A DNA stretch of 50,128 nucleotides from Actinomycetota bacterium (GTDB lineage Bacteria; Actinomycetota; Actinomycetes; Nanopelagicales; Nanopelagicaceae): the NCBI GenBank assembly GCA_029977785.1, contig JAPOKG010000005.1, positions 1 through 50,128 of the forward strand. Reading direction: 5' to 3'. Under the pieces are notes generated by a model. The model ran no database searches. It worked only from the letters and a program-made list of their open reading frames with translations, and was not told where the DNA came from. The translations under genes were made by a program, and so were the position numbers. Positions 18,542-27,006 of the stretch are shown piece by piece (within the stretch, counting starts at the first letter, position 1; each line of letters starts with the position of its first letter).

Positions 18542-19929
18542 TCGGAATCTGCCATCTCTTGAATACGTTTTGACCAAGCGATCTTGATCATCTCGGCTAA
18601 CTCTTCTAACTTCTCGGAACGAGATGCCTTGACCAGCACGACATCTCCTTTATTCATACTTGCCACCATCGTGGTCGCCTGCTCTTTACTCGCGAATGTA
18701 TGCACTGTCGTTGCGCTACCCGCTGGAATGGCTTGCGCATATTCAGGAGCGGCAACACAGACGAGGTGATCTATCCCAAGTTCTGAGGCAAGGGTGCCAA
18801 TAGCAGCGTGGTCTTGGTCTGATGACTCGCCGAGCTCATGCATTTTTCCGAGAAATGCCCAGGCTTCACCGCCGCGTTCTTGCGCGAAATGGACAAGTGT
18901 CTGCAGGGCTGCTGATGCCGCCTCAGGGCTTGAATTATAAGAATCATTGATAAGGACAAGTGAGTCCAGTTCAGAAATTTCCATGCGCCACTTAGCTGAA
19001 GATTCTGCCGTCGAAAGTCCACCTGCAATCTGATCCAAGGTCAGACCCAGAACAGATGCAACTGCAGCAACTGCGAGAGCGTTAGCTACTTGATGTAACC
19101 CAACAATGCGAAGTCCCACTGCTGTGCGACCCTCTGGCGTTACCAAATCAAAGTGGGCACGGCCTTCACGAATTTCGATGTCGGTCGCACGAATTTCGCA
19201 ACCGCTAGTTTCTCCAAAAGTGACAGTGCGACCTTGGTGAAGCGCTGACATCTTCGGGGTGAATACGTCGTACTGACCCAGTATTGCAATAGCAGTTGGT
19301 TGCAAAGTAGAGATGAGCTCTGACTTCGTTTCAGCGATGGCAGCCTGCGAACCAAACTCTCCTAAGTGAGCGGTTCCGACTCGCAAAACAACGCCAACAT
19401 CGGGAACAGCGATTTTACAGAGATGAGCGATATCGCCTTTATGTCGTGCTCCCATTTCAACAATGCAAAAGCGAGTCTTCTCATCGCATTGCAGCAGAGA
19501 TAAAGGTGCGCCAATTTCGTTGTTGTAGTTTCCGTGTGGCGCCATCGTTGGAGCAACTGTTGATAAAACTGATGCAAGAAGTTCTTTCGTTGTTGTCTTG
19601 CCTTGTGAACCAGTAATGCCAATAACAGTCAGGCCGGAAAGACGGCTACGCACTTCATGTGCCAACACGCCCAGTGCTTCGATGGTGTTGCCTACCAAGA
19701 TGTGAGGACCGGCCACAGCGTGTTCGGCAAGAGTAAGAACTGCACCATGAGATTGCGCATCTGCAACAAAGTCATGGCCATCTACCTGCTCGCCTTTAAT
19801 GGCAATAAAGAGTGAGCCTTTCGTTGCTGCTCGAGAATCAATCACTGGGTTTGCAGAAACGATGACATCTTCACCATGAAGGGTTCCACCTACAACTGCT
19901 GCTATTTCTGAAGCTTTGAGAGAAATCAT
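18538..19929 (-). CDS. murF: UDP-MurNAc-tripeptide--D-Ala-D-Ala ligase MurF
   Basis: Mur ligase that adds the D-Ala-D-Ala dipeptide. The 463-residue protein shows [15 protein letters not shown] (P-loop residues 107-114), [25 protein letters not shown] and the C-terminal [14 protein letters not shown], all typical of MurF. It overlaps murE upstream and mraY downstream by four bases each, consistent with one polycistronic, coupled message. Confidence 0.97.
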   Translation of the reverse strand: MISLKASEIAAVVGGTLHGEDVIVSANPVIDSRAATKGSLFIAIKGEQVDGHDFVADAQSHGAVLTLAEHAVAGPHILVGNTIEALGVLAHEVRSRLSGLTVIGITGSQGKTTTKELLASVLSTVAPTMAPHGNYNNEIGAPLSLLQCDEKTRFCIVEMGARHKGDIAHLCKIAVPDVGVVLRVGTAHLGEFGSQAAIAETKSELISTLQPTAIAILGQYDVFTPKMSALHQGRTVTFGETSGCEIRATDIEIREGRAHFDLVTPEGRTAVGLRIVGLHQVANALAVAAVASVLGLTLDQIAGGLSTAESSAKWRMEISELDSLVLINDSYNSSPEAASAALQTLVHFAQERGGEAWAFLGKMHELGESSDQDHAAIGTLASELGIDHLVCVAAPEYAQAIPAGSATTVHTFASKEQATTMVASMNKGDVVLVKASRSEKLEELAEMIKIAWSKRIQEMADSE

Positions 19930-21407
19930 CCACGCGCCTCGATTGCAGTAGCAAGAACAAGTCGGTCATCAAAGGCAGTCACAATGCCTGCTATCTCTTG
20001 ACCTTGCTCGTGTCCTTTTCCAAGGATTAAAACAGTATCGCCAGCCTTTGCTACCGAGACAGCATGGCTGATTGCCGCTGCTCGATCTTCGATAATTGCA
20101 GATGGAGCTTTCACATCAAGGGATGAAACCATCTCATGCAAAATTGTTGTAGGGCTCTCAGAGCGTGGGTTATCGCTAGTGAAGATGGCAATGTCGCAAC
20201 CTTGCGATAGCGCTGCACCCATCAAAGGTCGCTTTGTAGCATCACGATCGCCACCGCACCCGAGGACTGCAATGATCTTTCCTGAAGTGAATTCTCGTGC
20301 AGCCGAGAGAACGTTCGCTACTGCATCAGGTGAATGTGCGTAATCAACAAAAGCTTTAAAAGGTTGACCTAAGACAACTGCATCTAGCCGACCGGGTGCT
20401 CCAACCAGTTGTGGAATGACTGCAGCAAGTTCGATGGGATCAACTCCACTTTCATGTGCAAGAGCTACGGCTAGTAAGAGGTTATCTGCGTTGTATCCAC
20501 CATGAAGAGGCGTCCGCGATTCAATCAATATTCCGCCAGTGCCTCGGATGGAAAACTCTGCACCTAGTTGAGTGGGGGTGATATTTGTAAAGTGCCAGTG
20601 CGCCTTTGGATTAGTTCTAGAGACAGTAGTGAGAGCGAGTGAAGTGCGCTCGGCCAAAGTTACGCCATAGGAAGTATCGATATTGATAAAGGCAGCATCA
20701 GCGTATTCGGATGTAAAGAGTGAGGCTTTGGCTGCAAAATATGAATCCATATCTTTATGGAAATCGAGATGATCTTGGCTCAGATTTGTAAAGGCAGCTA
20801 TTGCAAAGTGTGAACCTTTCATGCGACCCATGCTCAGTGCGTGGCTTGAAACTTCCATCACAAGATTTCGGATATGGCGTTCTCGCATAGTTGCAGCAAG
20901 TGCTTGTAGCTCTGGGGCTTCAGGAGTTGTACGAACACTCGAGAGGCGCTCAGTACCGATTCGGGTTTCTACTGTTCCAATCAACCCTGATTCTCGTCCT
21001 ACTGCCTGAAATATTTGGTAGAGCAAGGTAGAAACAGTTGTCTTGCCATTGGTGCCAGTAATTCCGATGCTGGCAATATCGCGAGTGGGATATTGAAAGA
21101 GCTTTGCAGCGACGTGCGCGCCAGCAGCCCGCACATCGTTGACGACAAGAGTAGGTAGAGAGGAATCAATCTGTGCGCCTTGCGCATCCGTGATTACTCC
21201 AACCGCTCCTTTGGCGCGAGCGTTTTTGATGAATTCTGCGCCGTGGACTTTTGTGCCAGAAATAGCTAAGAAGAGATCTCCTGCCTCAACATCTTTATCG
21301 CTATGAGTAACTCCGGTAAAGATCAGATCTTCAGCTAGCGGTTCCGCACCAATGAGAATTGCAGCATCACTGAGGTGGGCTGAGAAACCGGCAAGTGGAC
21401 GAATCAC
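19926..21407 (-). CDS. murE: UDP-MurNAc-tripeptide synthetase MurE, probable meso-DAP type
   Basis: Mur ligase adding the third stem residue. The 493-residue protein has P-loop GITGTNGKTTVST (from about residue 116), TNLSQDHLDFHKDM and the substrate motif DNPRSE. DNPR is associated with meso-diaminopimelate-specific MurE, whereas Lys-adding enzymes differ there. The cell wall is therefore predicted to contain meso-DAP; this is inference from the motif. It overlaps both ftsI and murF by four bases. Confidence 0.96.
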   Translation of the reverse strand: MIRPLAGFSAHLSDAAILIGAEPLAEDLIFTGVTHSDKDVEAGDLFLAISGTKVHGAEFIKNARAKGAVGVITDAQGAQIDSSLPTLVVNDVRAAGAHVAAKLFQYPTRDIASIGITGTNGKTTVSTLLYQIFQAVGRESGLIGTVETRIGTERLSSVRTTPEAPELQALAATMRERHIRNLVMEVSSHALSMGRMKGSHFAIAAFTNLSQDHLDFHKDMDSYFAAKASLFTSEYADAAFINIDTSYGVTLAERTSLALTTVSRTNPKAHWHFTNITPTQLGAEFSIRGTGGILIESRTPLHGGYNADNLLLAVALAHESGVDPIELAAVIPQLVGAPGRLDAVVLGQPFKAFVDYAHSPDAVANVLSAAREFTSGKIIAVLGCGGDRDATKRPLMGAALSQGCDIAIFTSDNPRSESPTTILHEMVSSLDVKAPSAIIEDRAAAISHAVSVAKAGDTVLILGKGHEQGQEIAGIVTAFDDRLVLATAIEARG

Positions 21408-23224
21408 TGTCTTACTGCTCCGCTTTTTTCTGCACTGACCTGTGTTGCTTTCATGCGAGTTAAATCTTTTTGATTGAGCGCAACAGGCAAGACTTTGGTC
21501 CCAGTTGGTGCTACATGCTTAGTCTGCAGAACAAAGGTCATAACCTTCTTAAAGACTGGGCCACACAGGAGGCCTCCGTAGTAACCATTTCGTGGATCTT
21601 GAATAGTGACGTTGATGACGTAGCGAGGTGCATCCGCTGGAGCGAAGCCAATAAATGAAGCTGTGTAACCGCTATATCCACCAGTCTTATCGTTGTAGCG
21701 CCACGCTGTTCCAGTCTTACCGGCGACTCGATATCCAGGGATTGCAGCAGATGGAGCTGTTCCGGTTGGAGAGACAACGCTCTCCATCATAAGACTTAGC
21801 TCGCGAGCAGTAGCTTCGCTGACAACACGGGTAGTCGTTCTATTGGCCGCCGGCGTGAAGTGACCTGATGGATCTTGAGTTCCAGCAATAACAGTTGGCG
21901 AAACTCGAACTCCATTATTTGCAATTGTGGCAAAGACGCTTGTTGCCTGCATTGCGGTTACTGAATAACCTTGTCCGAAAGCAACTGTCGGTGCTGTGGT
22001 TCCTGACCAGTCTTTAACTTTAGGCATGAGGCCTGCTGATTCACCTGGTAGCCCAGAACCAGTCTTTACTCCAACACCAAATTTTGTGAGGTATGAAAAA
22101 AGCTTGTCATTGCTCAGTGTTTCTCCGATTTTAATTGTCCCCGTATTACTTGACACTGCCAAGATTCCTGAGGTTGTGAGTTGCTGCACCGGATGCCTAT
22201 CGTGGTCTTTAAATGTAGATCCACCGCGCTTTAACTTGTAAGGAACTGAAAAGACCGTCGTCGGAGCAACTGTCTTCTCTTCTAACGCAGCTGCCAGAGT
22301 CATGACCTTGCCAGTAGATCCTGGTTCATAGACATCTTGTACAGATGGGTTTCGCATTAAGCTCAAATCAACGTTCTTTGTATAGTTGGGATCAAAAGTT
22401 GGAGCGGTAGCGTGAGCAACGATTTCACCAGTTCGAGGGTCCATCACGATCACAGTTCCGCTGGCAGCTCTAGCAGTTTTTACAGCTTCAGCAATCGCCT
22501 TGGCTGCCACCCACTGAACATCGCGATCAATTGTCAGACGAACAGTTGTGCCAGCCTTTGCAGCAACAATTTCGCGCTGTGAACCAGGAATTTCTGCGCC
22601 ATAGCCGTTAGCGAATGAGTAACGGCCATCGGTGCCGGTGATAACTGAATTAAGACTTGATTCCAAACCAGTTGCGCCGATTCCATCAGCGCGCACAAAT
22701 CCAACGAGTGATGAGATGAGTGAACCTGATGGATATTCACGGATAAATGAGCGCTCTGGGAAGAAGCCAATAATGCGCTTATCTAGCTGTTCGTTGGTAA
22801 GGGCTTTGTTGTAATTATAAATCTCTTCAGTGAGGCGATCCCAAAGTGCAGGACGTCCATTTTTAAGCACTATTGAATAGCGGCGAGTTCCGGTGATGTT
22901 CTCTTGTACCTCTGCAACCGGCAGACCCAAAATAGGCGCCACAAAGTTTGCCACGCGAGCTGGGTCGGTAATCTGAGTCTGATCCACCACAATAGTTATT
23001 GCAGAGACGCTACGTGCAAAGGCAATTCCATTGGTATCGGTGATTTCTCCACGTGGAGCTGGCGTGGTTCGAGTGTATTCCATCTCAGAGGCAGCTTTAC
23101 TTTGATATTCACTAGCCTGAATAACTTGTACTCGAACAAGTTGGAGCGCCAGCAAAACGAAAATCATGAATACGCCAATAATGAGAATCTTGATGCGTGA
23201 CTTAGAAAGTAGGAGATCACCCAT
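21404..23224 (-). CDS. ftsI: Class B penicillin-binding protein FtsI (PBP3-like)
   Basis: Septal transpeptidase that cross-links peptidoglycan made by FtsW. The 606-residue protein has one N-terminal membrane helix (about 11-32), a PBP dimerisation domain (RGEITDTNGIAFA, near residue 58) and a transpeptidase domain. All three active-site motifs are present: STGK (Ser303, Lys306), SSN (358-360) and KTG (503-505). It overlaps the ftsL-like gene by eight bases and murE by four. Confidence 0.96.
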   Translation of the reverse strand: MGDLLLSKSRIKILIIGVFMIFVLLALQLVRVQVIQASEYQSKAASEMEYTRTTPAPRGEITDTNGIAFARSVSAITIVVDQTQITDPARVANFVAPILGLPVAEVQENITGTRRYSIVLKNGRPALWDRLTEEIYNYNKALTNEQLDKRIIGFFPERSFIREYPSGSLISSLVGFVRADGIGATGLESSLNSVITGTDGRYSFANGYGAEIPGSQREIVAAKAGTTVRLTIDRDVQWVAAKAIAEAVKTARAASGTVIVMDPRTGEIVAHATAPTFDPNYTKNVDLSLMRNPSVQDVYEPGSTGKVMTLAAALEEKTVAPTTVFSVPYKLKRGGSTFKDHDRHPVQQLTTSGILAVSSNTGTIKIGETLSNDKLFSYLTKFGVGVKTGSGLPGESAGLMPKVKDWSGTTAPTVAFGQGYSVTAMQATSVFATIANNGVRVSPTVIAGTQDPSGHFTPAANRTTTRVVSEATARELSLMMESVVSPTGTAPSAAIPGYRVAGKTGTAWRYNDKTGGYSGYTASFIGFAPADAPRYVINVTIQDPRNGYYGGLLCGPVFKKVMTFVLQTKHVAPTGTKVLPVALNQKDLTRMKATQVSAEKSGAVRQ

Positions 23225-23627
23225 TTGTTACACCTGTGGGTGGAGTTAAATTAAGGAAGACAGGCGTTTCGGAAGGTCGCATTCCCAGAGCGGCTGCAGC
23301 TGCAGCCAAGTTTTCGGGTGCTTCAAAAGAGTCAATCGCACGATTGATGGCTTCGCGTTGATCGGCAACTTGTTTTGCTTCAACCTTTAAGTTCGAAAGT
23401 GTGAAGGCATCCTGTGCCAAAAGTGTATTTATGCCCAAAAGAACTAAGAATCCCATGGCACTGACAACTGTGAGAAATGTGGCGAAATATCTATGAGTTG
23501 CGCGTGCACCTGAATTTAAGTCAGGAAAAATGCCGGAGATGATATCTGCTGTGCGTTCTGCAACAACTTTGCGAGCTTTAGGAATAACTGAGGTTGATTG
23601 GAATTTACGAGCGGTCGCTTGTGCCAT
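23217..23627 (-). CDS. ftsL: FtsL-like septum protein
   Basis: Small bitopic protein of 136 residues placed between rsmH and ftsI, the standard ftsL position. It has a basic cytoplasmic N-terminus and a single membrane helix (about residues 48-70, with FLTVVSAMGFLVLLGINTL). A heptad-rich periplasmic segment (LSNLKVEAKQVADQREAINRAI) follows, and then LAAAAAALGMRPSETPVF, which resembles the end of actinobacterial FtsL. Sequence identity in this family is low, so the call rests on position, size and topology. Confidence 0.85.
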   Translation of the reverse strand: MAQATARKFQSTSVIPKARKVVAERTADIISGIFPDLNSGARATHRYFATFLTVVSAMGFLVLLGINTLLAQDAFTLSNLKVEAKQVADQREAINRAIDSFEAPENLAAAAAALGMRPSETPVFLNLTPPTGVTNG

Positions 23628-24568
23628 TACGCAGCCACCCTTTCAATCGCGCGCAGGCGCACTGAGGCAGAGCGAGGGTTCTCATCCAGTTCGCTCTGCG
23701 ATGGAGTCTCGCCAGATCGGAAAACGAGTGAGAATTTTGCGGCGTACTCTGGAAGTTCGATTGGAAGATTGCGTGGGCTCTTCGATGTTGATGCTTCTTG
23801 GAAGATCTCTTTCACGATGCGGTCTTCCAGCGACTGGAATGACATCACAACGAGTCGTCCTTGCACCATCAATAAATCAAGGGCTTGTGGGAGTGCGCGG
23901 GTGATTGCCCCTAACTCATCATTTGCTTCAATCCGTAGCGCTTGGAAGGTGCGTTTTGCGGGATTACCACCGGTACGACGTGTGGCTGCAGGAATGCTTT
24001 CTTTCACCAGAGTCGCCAGCTCTGTCGTTGAGTTAAGAGGTGCAATAGCACGTGCCTTGACTATATTTTCTACGATACGAGTTGCAAACTTCTCTTCGCC
24101 ATAAGTACGCAGGATCTTTACTAGCTTTCCGGGTTCATAAGAGTTTACGATTTCGTAAGCAGTTATTCCCTTGCTGCGATCCATGCGCATATCCAGTGGC
24201 GCATCTTGGGAATACGAGAAACCACGCTCTGATTCATCGAGTTGCATAGATGAAACACCTAAATCAAAGAGAGCTCCATTTATACGCGTGAAACCAAAGC
24301 TCTGTACTACTTCTGTGATCTCGTCGAATACACAATGTGCTGTCTTTAGTCGATCTCCAAATGGAGCAAGACGTGCTGATGCTTTTTCGAGCGCGCTCTT
24401 ATCGCGGTCAATCCCAATGACGATGAGGTTTTCAAAACGTGTAAGGAGCGCTTCGGTGTGGCCGCCCAAACCAAGTGTTGCATCGACAATAACTGGTTTC
24501 GAGGATGAAGTAATTGCAGGAGCGAGAAGTTCTACGCAACGATCGCGCATTACTGATATGTGTTGCAT
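23627..24568 (-). CDS. rsmH: 16S rRNA (cytosine(1402)-N(4))-methyltransferase RsmH
   Basis: SAM-dependent methyltransferase (MraW) acting on C1402 of 16S rRNA. The protein begins MQHISVMRDRCVELL and shows the SAM-binding DATLGLGGHTEALL, INGALFDLGVSSMQLDESERGFSY, and MSFQSLEDRIVK toward the end. I prefer ATG 24568, which has GGGGGA just upstream, giving 313 residues; ATG 24580 is an alternative. The gene is preceded by a large structured leader. Confidence 0.96.
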   Translation of the reverse strand: MQHISVMRDRCVELLAPAITSSSKPVIVDATLGLGGHTEALLTRFENLIVIGIDRDKSALEKASARLAPFGDRLKTAHCVFDEITEVVQSFGFTRINGALFDLGVSSMQLDESERGFSYSQDAPLDMRMDRSKGITAYEIVNSYEPGKLVKILRTYGEEKFATRIVENIVKARAIAPLNSTTELATLVKESIPAATRRTGGNPAKRTFQALRIEANDELGAITRALPQALDLLMVQGRLVVMSFQSLEDRIVKEIFQEASTSKSPRNLPIELPEYAAKFSLVFRSGETPSQSELDENPRSASVRLRAIERVAA

Positions 24569-24623
24569 CTTCTCCCCCATTCTTAACTCTTTCTTTCTTC
24601 ATCTCATCGATACTCGATTAGGT

Positions 24624-24745
24624 GAGCGCTCATCTCTGGTCACCGCCGGCCGACGGATCTTTTGAAGGTAGCGACGCCGGGGAAGGGACGTCGCTGCCGG
24701 CCTAACAAGTAAGGAAAGGTCGGCGGTGGCCACAAATGAGCGCTC
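24624..24745 (-). ncRNA. mraW-type structured leader RNA between mraZ and rsmH
   Basis: On the minus strand this interval folds into nested stems. Perfect 10-base outer arms, GAGCGCTCAT (24624-24633) and ATGAGCGCTC (24736-24745), enclose long arms with CACCGCC (24641-24647) against GGCGGTGG (24722-24729). An inner GCGACG/CGTCGC hairpin lies at 24671-24694. It lies in the mraZ-rsmH gap and ends about 55 bases before the rsmH start. Position and architecture match the mraW RNA motif described upstream of mraW in actinobacteria, thought to control the division operon. The assignment is from memory of that motif, not a covariance search. Confidence 0.75.
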
Positions 24746-24779
24746 TATTTAGTTGTGTTAAATGTTTTTTGCTGATGTT

Positions 24780-25211
24780 CTAAAAAAGTCCCGGAAAAAC
24801 CTCCTCAGAGACATCAGCAAAACTTTTTTCGCGATCGGCGAGGTACTCGCTCCACGCACCGCTATCCCAAATTTCAACGCGGGTATTTGCACCGATAACA
24901 ACGCACTCTTTTTCAAGGCCTGCATATGTACGAAGTCCTTGTGGGATGGTGACGCGACCTTGACGGTCTGGAATTTCATCGTGTGCGCCGGCAAACATCA
25001 CGCGCTGGTAATCGCGAGCGCTCTTGGCAGTAACCGGCGCCTGTCGCAAAGTTTCGGTAATAGTTGCAAATTCAGATGATGGAAATACATAGAGGCAACG
25101 CTCTTGGCCTTTGGTGATGACAAGGCCTGCTGAGAGCTCGTCGCGGAATTTGGCCGGAAGGATGAGACGGCCCTTTTCATCAAGGCGCGGTTCGTGAGTG
25201 CCGAGAAACAT
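24780..25211 (-). CDS. mraZ: Transcriptional regulator MraZ
   Basis: First gene of the dcw cluster, a DNA-binding autorepressor. The 143-residue protein has two SpoVT/AbrB-like domains, each with the family signature: [13 protein letters not shown] near the N-terminus and [13 protein letters not shown] near residue 78. ATG 25211 is chosen because [15 protein letters not shown] is the canonical start and AAGGAGG lies 8 bases upstream; a longer opening to 25232 runs through that ribosome site. Candidate MraZ boxes lie 54-82 bases upstream. Confidence 0.95.
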   Translation of the reverse strand: MFLGTHEPRLDEKGRLILPAKFRDELSAGLVITKGQERCLYVFPSSEFATITETLRQAPVTAKSARDYQRVMFAGAHDEIPDRQGRVTIPQGLRTYAGLEKECVVIGANTRVEIWDSGAWSEYLADREKSFADVSEEVFPGLF

Positions 25212-25264
25212 TCTTCGCGCCTCCTTCCCCAAGTGGCCCTTTGAGCGTGAACTTCCCGCTCAAT

Positions 25265-25293
25265 TCCCCACTTTACACCACTTTCCTCCTTTT
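25265..25293 (-). promoter_or_regulatory. Candidate MraZ operator (AAAGTGG direct repeats)
   Basis: Read on minus there are tandem near-repeats with about 10-base period: AAAAGGAGG, AAAGTGGTGT and AAAGTGGGGA, upstream of mraZ. MraZ proteins are known to bind sets of short G-rich direct repeats (TGGGN or AAAGTG-type boxes) spaced by one helical turn in front of mraZ, so this is the expected autoregulatory site. A further AAAGGTGG lies just upstream (25297-25304). Confidence 0.65.
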
Positions 25294-25367
25294 TCAACCA
25301 CCTTTCCCCATTATTTTCCCTAGCCCTCCCCCAATCGCTCCACCTCTGCCCATCGATTTTTGGGCGC

Positions 25368-25396
25368 AAAAAAGCCCCGACCTTGTGGTCAGGGCT
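25368..25396 (-). terminator. Rho-independent terminator of the DUF3040 gene
   Basis: Reading minus, AGCCCTGACC and GGTCGGGGCT form a stem of about 10 pairs with one G-T wobble and a short loop (25396 to 25373), directly followed by TTTTT. It lies 17 bases after the DUF3040 stop and separates that gene from the mraZ promoter region. Confidence 0.9.
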
Positions 25397-25413
25397 TGGG
25401 ATCTACTGGGCGT

Positions 25414-25773
25414 CTACTGCTGGTCGAAGTCCCTACGGTTCCAACGCTCTTCTAGGCGCTCTGAGAGCGAGGTACGAGCGCCCTTTTCGCGCGGCGCACG
25501 GGTTGTGGTCAAAGAAGAGAGCGAGCGCGCAACCAGAACTACACCTACGAGAGCTACGAGAAAGCCAGCTACTCCGAGTGGGGTGATCTGAGAGATAAGG
25601 CCAGCAAAGAGAATCGCTACCCCTGCCAGAATTGAGAGAGCTCCGAGGGCTAGTCGTGGTCTGGTTGGAGTCAAGGTACTACCGGCTAACCGTGACTCTA
25701 GGCGTGGGTCATCGGTAGCAAGAGCTGCTTCCATCTCGGCTAGGAGGCGACGTTCACGGTCTGAGAGCGACAT
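25414..25773 (-). CDS. DUF3040 family membrane protein
   Basis: The 119-residue protein starts MSLSDRERRLLAEMEAALATDDP, the conserved N-terminus of DUF3040. Two hydrophobic segments follow (LALGALSILAGVAILFAGLI and the next GVAGFLVALVGVVLVA) and then a basic cytoplasmic tail. The function of the family is unknown. Copies next to mraZ or dinB are usual in actinobacteria. I start at ATG 25773 rather than the upstream opening at 25809, because the conserved domain begins there. A terminator follows. Confidence 0.85.
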   Translation of the reverse strand: MSLSDRERRLLAEMEAALATDDPRLESRLAGSTLTPTRPRLALGALSILAGVAILFAGLISQITPLGVAGFLVALVGVVLVARSLSSLTTTRAPREKGARTSLSERLEERWNRRDFDQQ

Positions 25774-25833
25774 ATTCACACAATAGAACAGAACTTCATA
25801 CAGCGCCACTTTATTGCGGACTTACTTGGAGGG

Positions 25834-27006
25834 CTATTCCTCGTCAACACCACTTTCAGGGCGAATAAGCCTGCCTGGGCGCACGCTACCTCGGCCAAAG
25901 CGCGCTTGTGCACGATCGATAGCGGTATCTGCCTCACGCCATCCACGTTCACGTGCGCCGAGTTCAAGCTGTACTGGAGCGCCTTCCTGTAGTTGAGAGA
26001 GTGAGACACCGACAAGACGGATGCGCGCACCTTCATTGCGAAGTGCGAGATAGAGAGCTTTTACAACTTCGTAGGTGTCGTGGGTGTTATCAATTGCAAT
26101 CGGCACTGTTTTAGAACGCGTCAGTGATGAGAAGTCAGCAAACTTAATCTTGATGCTAATTGTCTTAGCAAAGAGAGAGCGTTCACGTAAACGCGCTGTT
26201 GCCTTTTCAGTCATACGCAGAAACTCGCGCAAGATTTCTTCAGGGTTATCAAGGTCTTCACTAAAGGTCTCTTCATTGCCAATGCTTTTCTCAGGTTCAT
26301 CGGGAATAACGTCGCGATAGTCGCGCCCCCATGCCAATTCATAGAGCGATGCACCGGTTGCCTCACCCAGGGCTCGAATCAACGTTGCACGCGGAGTATG
26401 TGCAATATCAGAGACTGTATGTAGCCCTAACCGCTCGAGTGATTCAGCAGTCTTTGGTCCAACTCCCCAGATAGCGCGCACTGGAAGTGGATGGAGAAAT
26501 TCGAGGATTCGATCGGCTTTTATCTCAAGCATCCCATTTGGTTTGCAATGTTGTGATGCCAGCTTTGCAATGAACTTAGATTGCGCAAGGCCCACAGAAC
26601 ATGTGATGCCCTCTTCTTTCTCTACTTGTTCACGAATCTTTGCCGCGATTTCACGGCCTGTGCCAAATAACTTCTGTGACCCTGTGACATCGAGAAATGC
26701 TTCATCGAGTGAGATTGGTTCAACCAGCGGTGTGTAGGAATGAAAGATTGCCATGACTCGCTCTGAGATTTCAGAGTAGCGATGATGTTCGGGCGCGATA
26801 AAGATTGCATGTGGCGCCATTCGCTTGGCACGTCCTACCGGCATAGCAGCGCGTATTCCAAATTTGCGCGCTTCGTAATTTGCTGAGAGCACAACGCCAC
26901 GAGCTCCGGCGCCAACAACGAGAGCTTTGCCTTTATATTCGGGGTGATCTAGTTCGGCCACCGATGCATAGAAGGCATCCATATCTACATGGAGGATGAC
27001 CGTCAT
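25834..27006 (-). CDS. dinB: Y-family DNA polymerase IV (DinB)
   Basis: Error-prone translesion polymerase. The 390-residue protein has the Y-family catalytic residues intact: HVDMDAFYASV (Asp8, Asp10) and SLDEAFLDV (Asp101, Glu102). A palm/thumb with two HhH-like segments (WGVGPKTAESLERLGL) and a little-finger domain ending RLVGVSLSQL follow. The nearby QLEL could be a weak beta-clamp motif. It overlaps dnaE2 by four bases (ATGA) and is the third gene of the LexA-box operon. Because the carboxylates are present, it is an active polymerase, not the catalytically dead ImuB accessory protein. Confidence 0.94.
   Translation of the reverse strand: MTVILHVDMDAFYASVAELDHPEYKGKALVVGAGARGVVLSANYEARKFGIRAAMPVGRAKRMAPHAIFIAPEHHRYSEISERVMAIFHSYTPLVEPISLDEAFLDVTGSQKLFGTGREIAAKIREQVEKEEGITCSVGLAQSKFIAKLASQHCKPNGMLEIKADRILEFLHPLPVRAIWGVGPKTAESLERLGLHTVSDIAHTPRATLIRALGEATGASLYELAWGRDYRDVIPDEPEKSIGNEETFSEDLDNPEEILREFLRMTEKATARLRERSLFAKTISIKIKFADFSSLTRSKTVPIAIDNTHDTYEVVKALYLALRNEGARIRLVGVSLSQLQEGAPVQLELGARERGWREADTAIDRAQARFGRGSVRPGRLIRPESGVDEE

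Noticed and set aside
25834-27006. ImuB (inactive Y-family accessory protein)
   Set aside because: The catalytic carboxylates in HVDMD and SLDE are present, so an active DinB polymerase is the better call.
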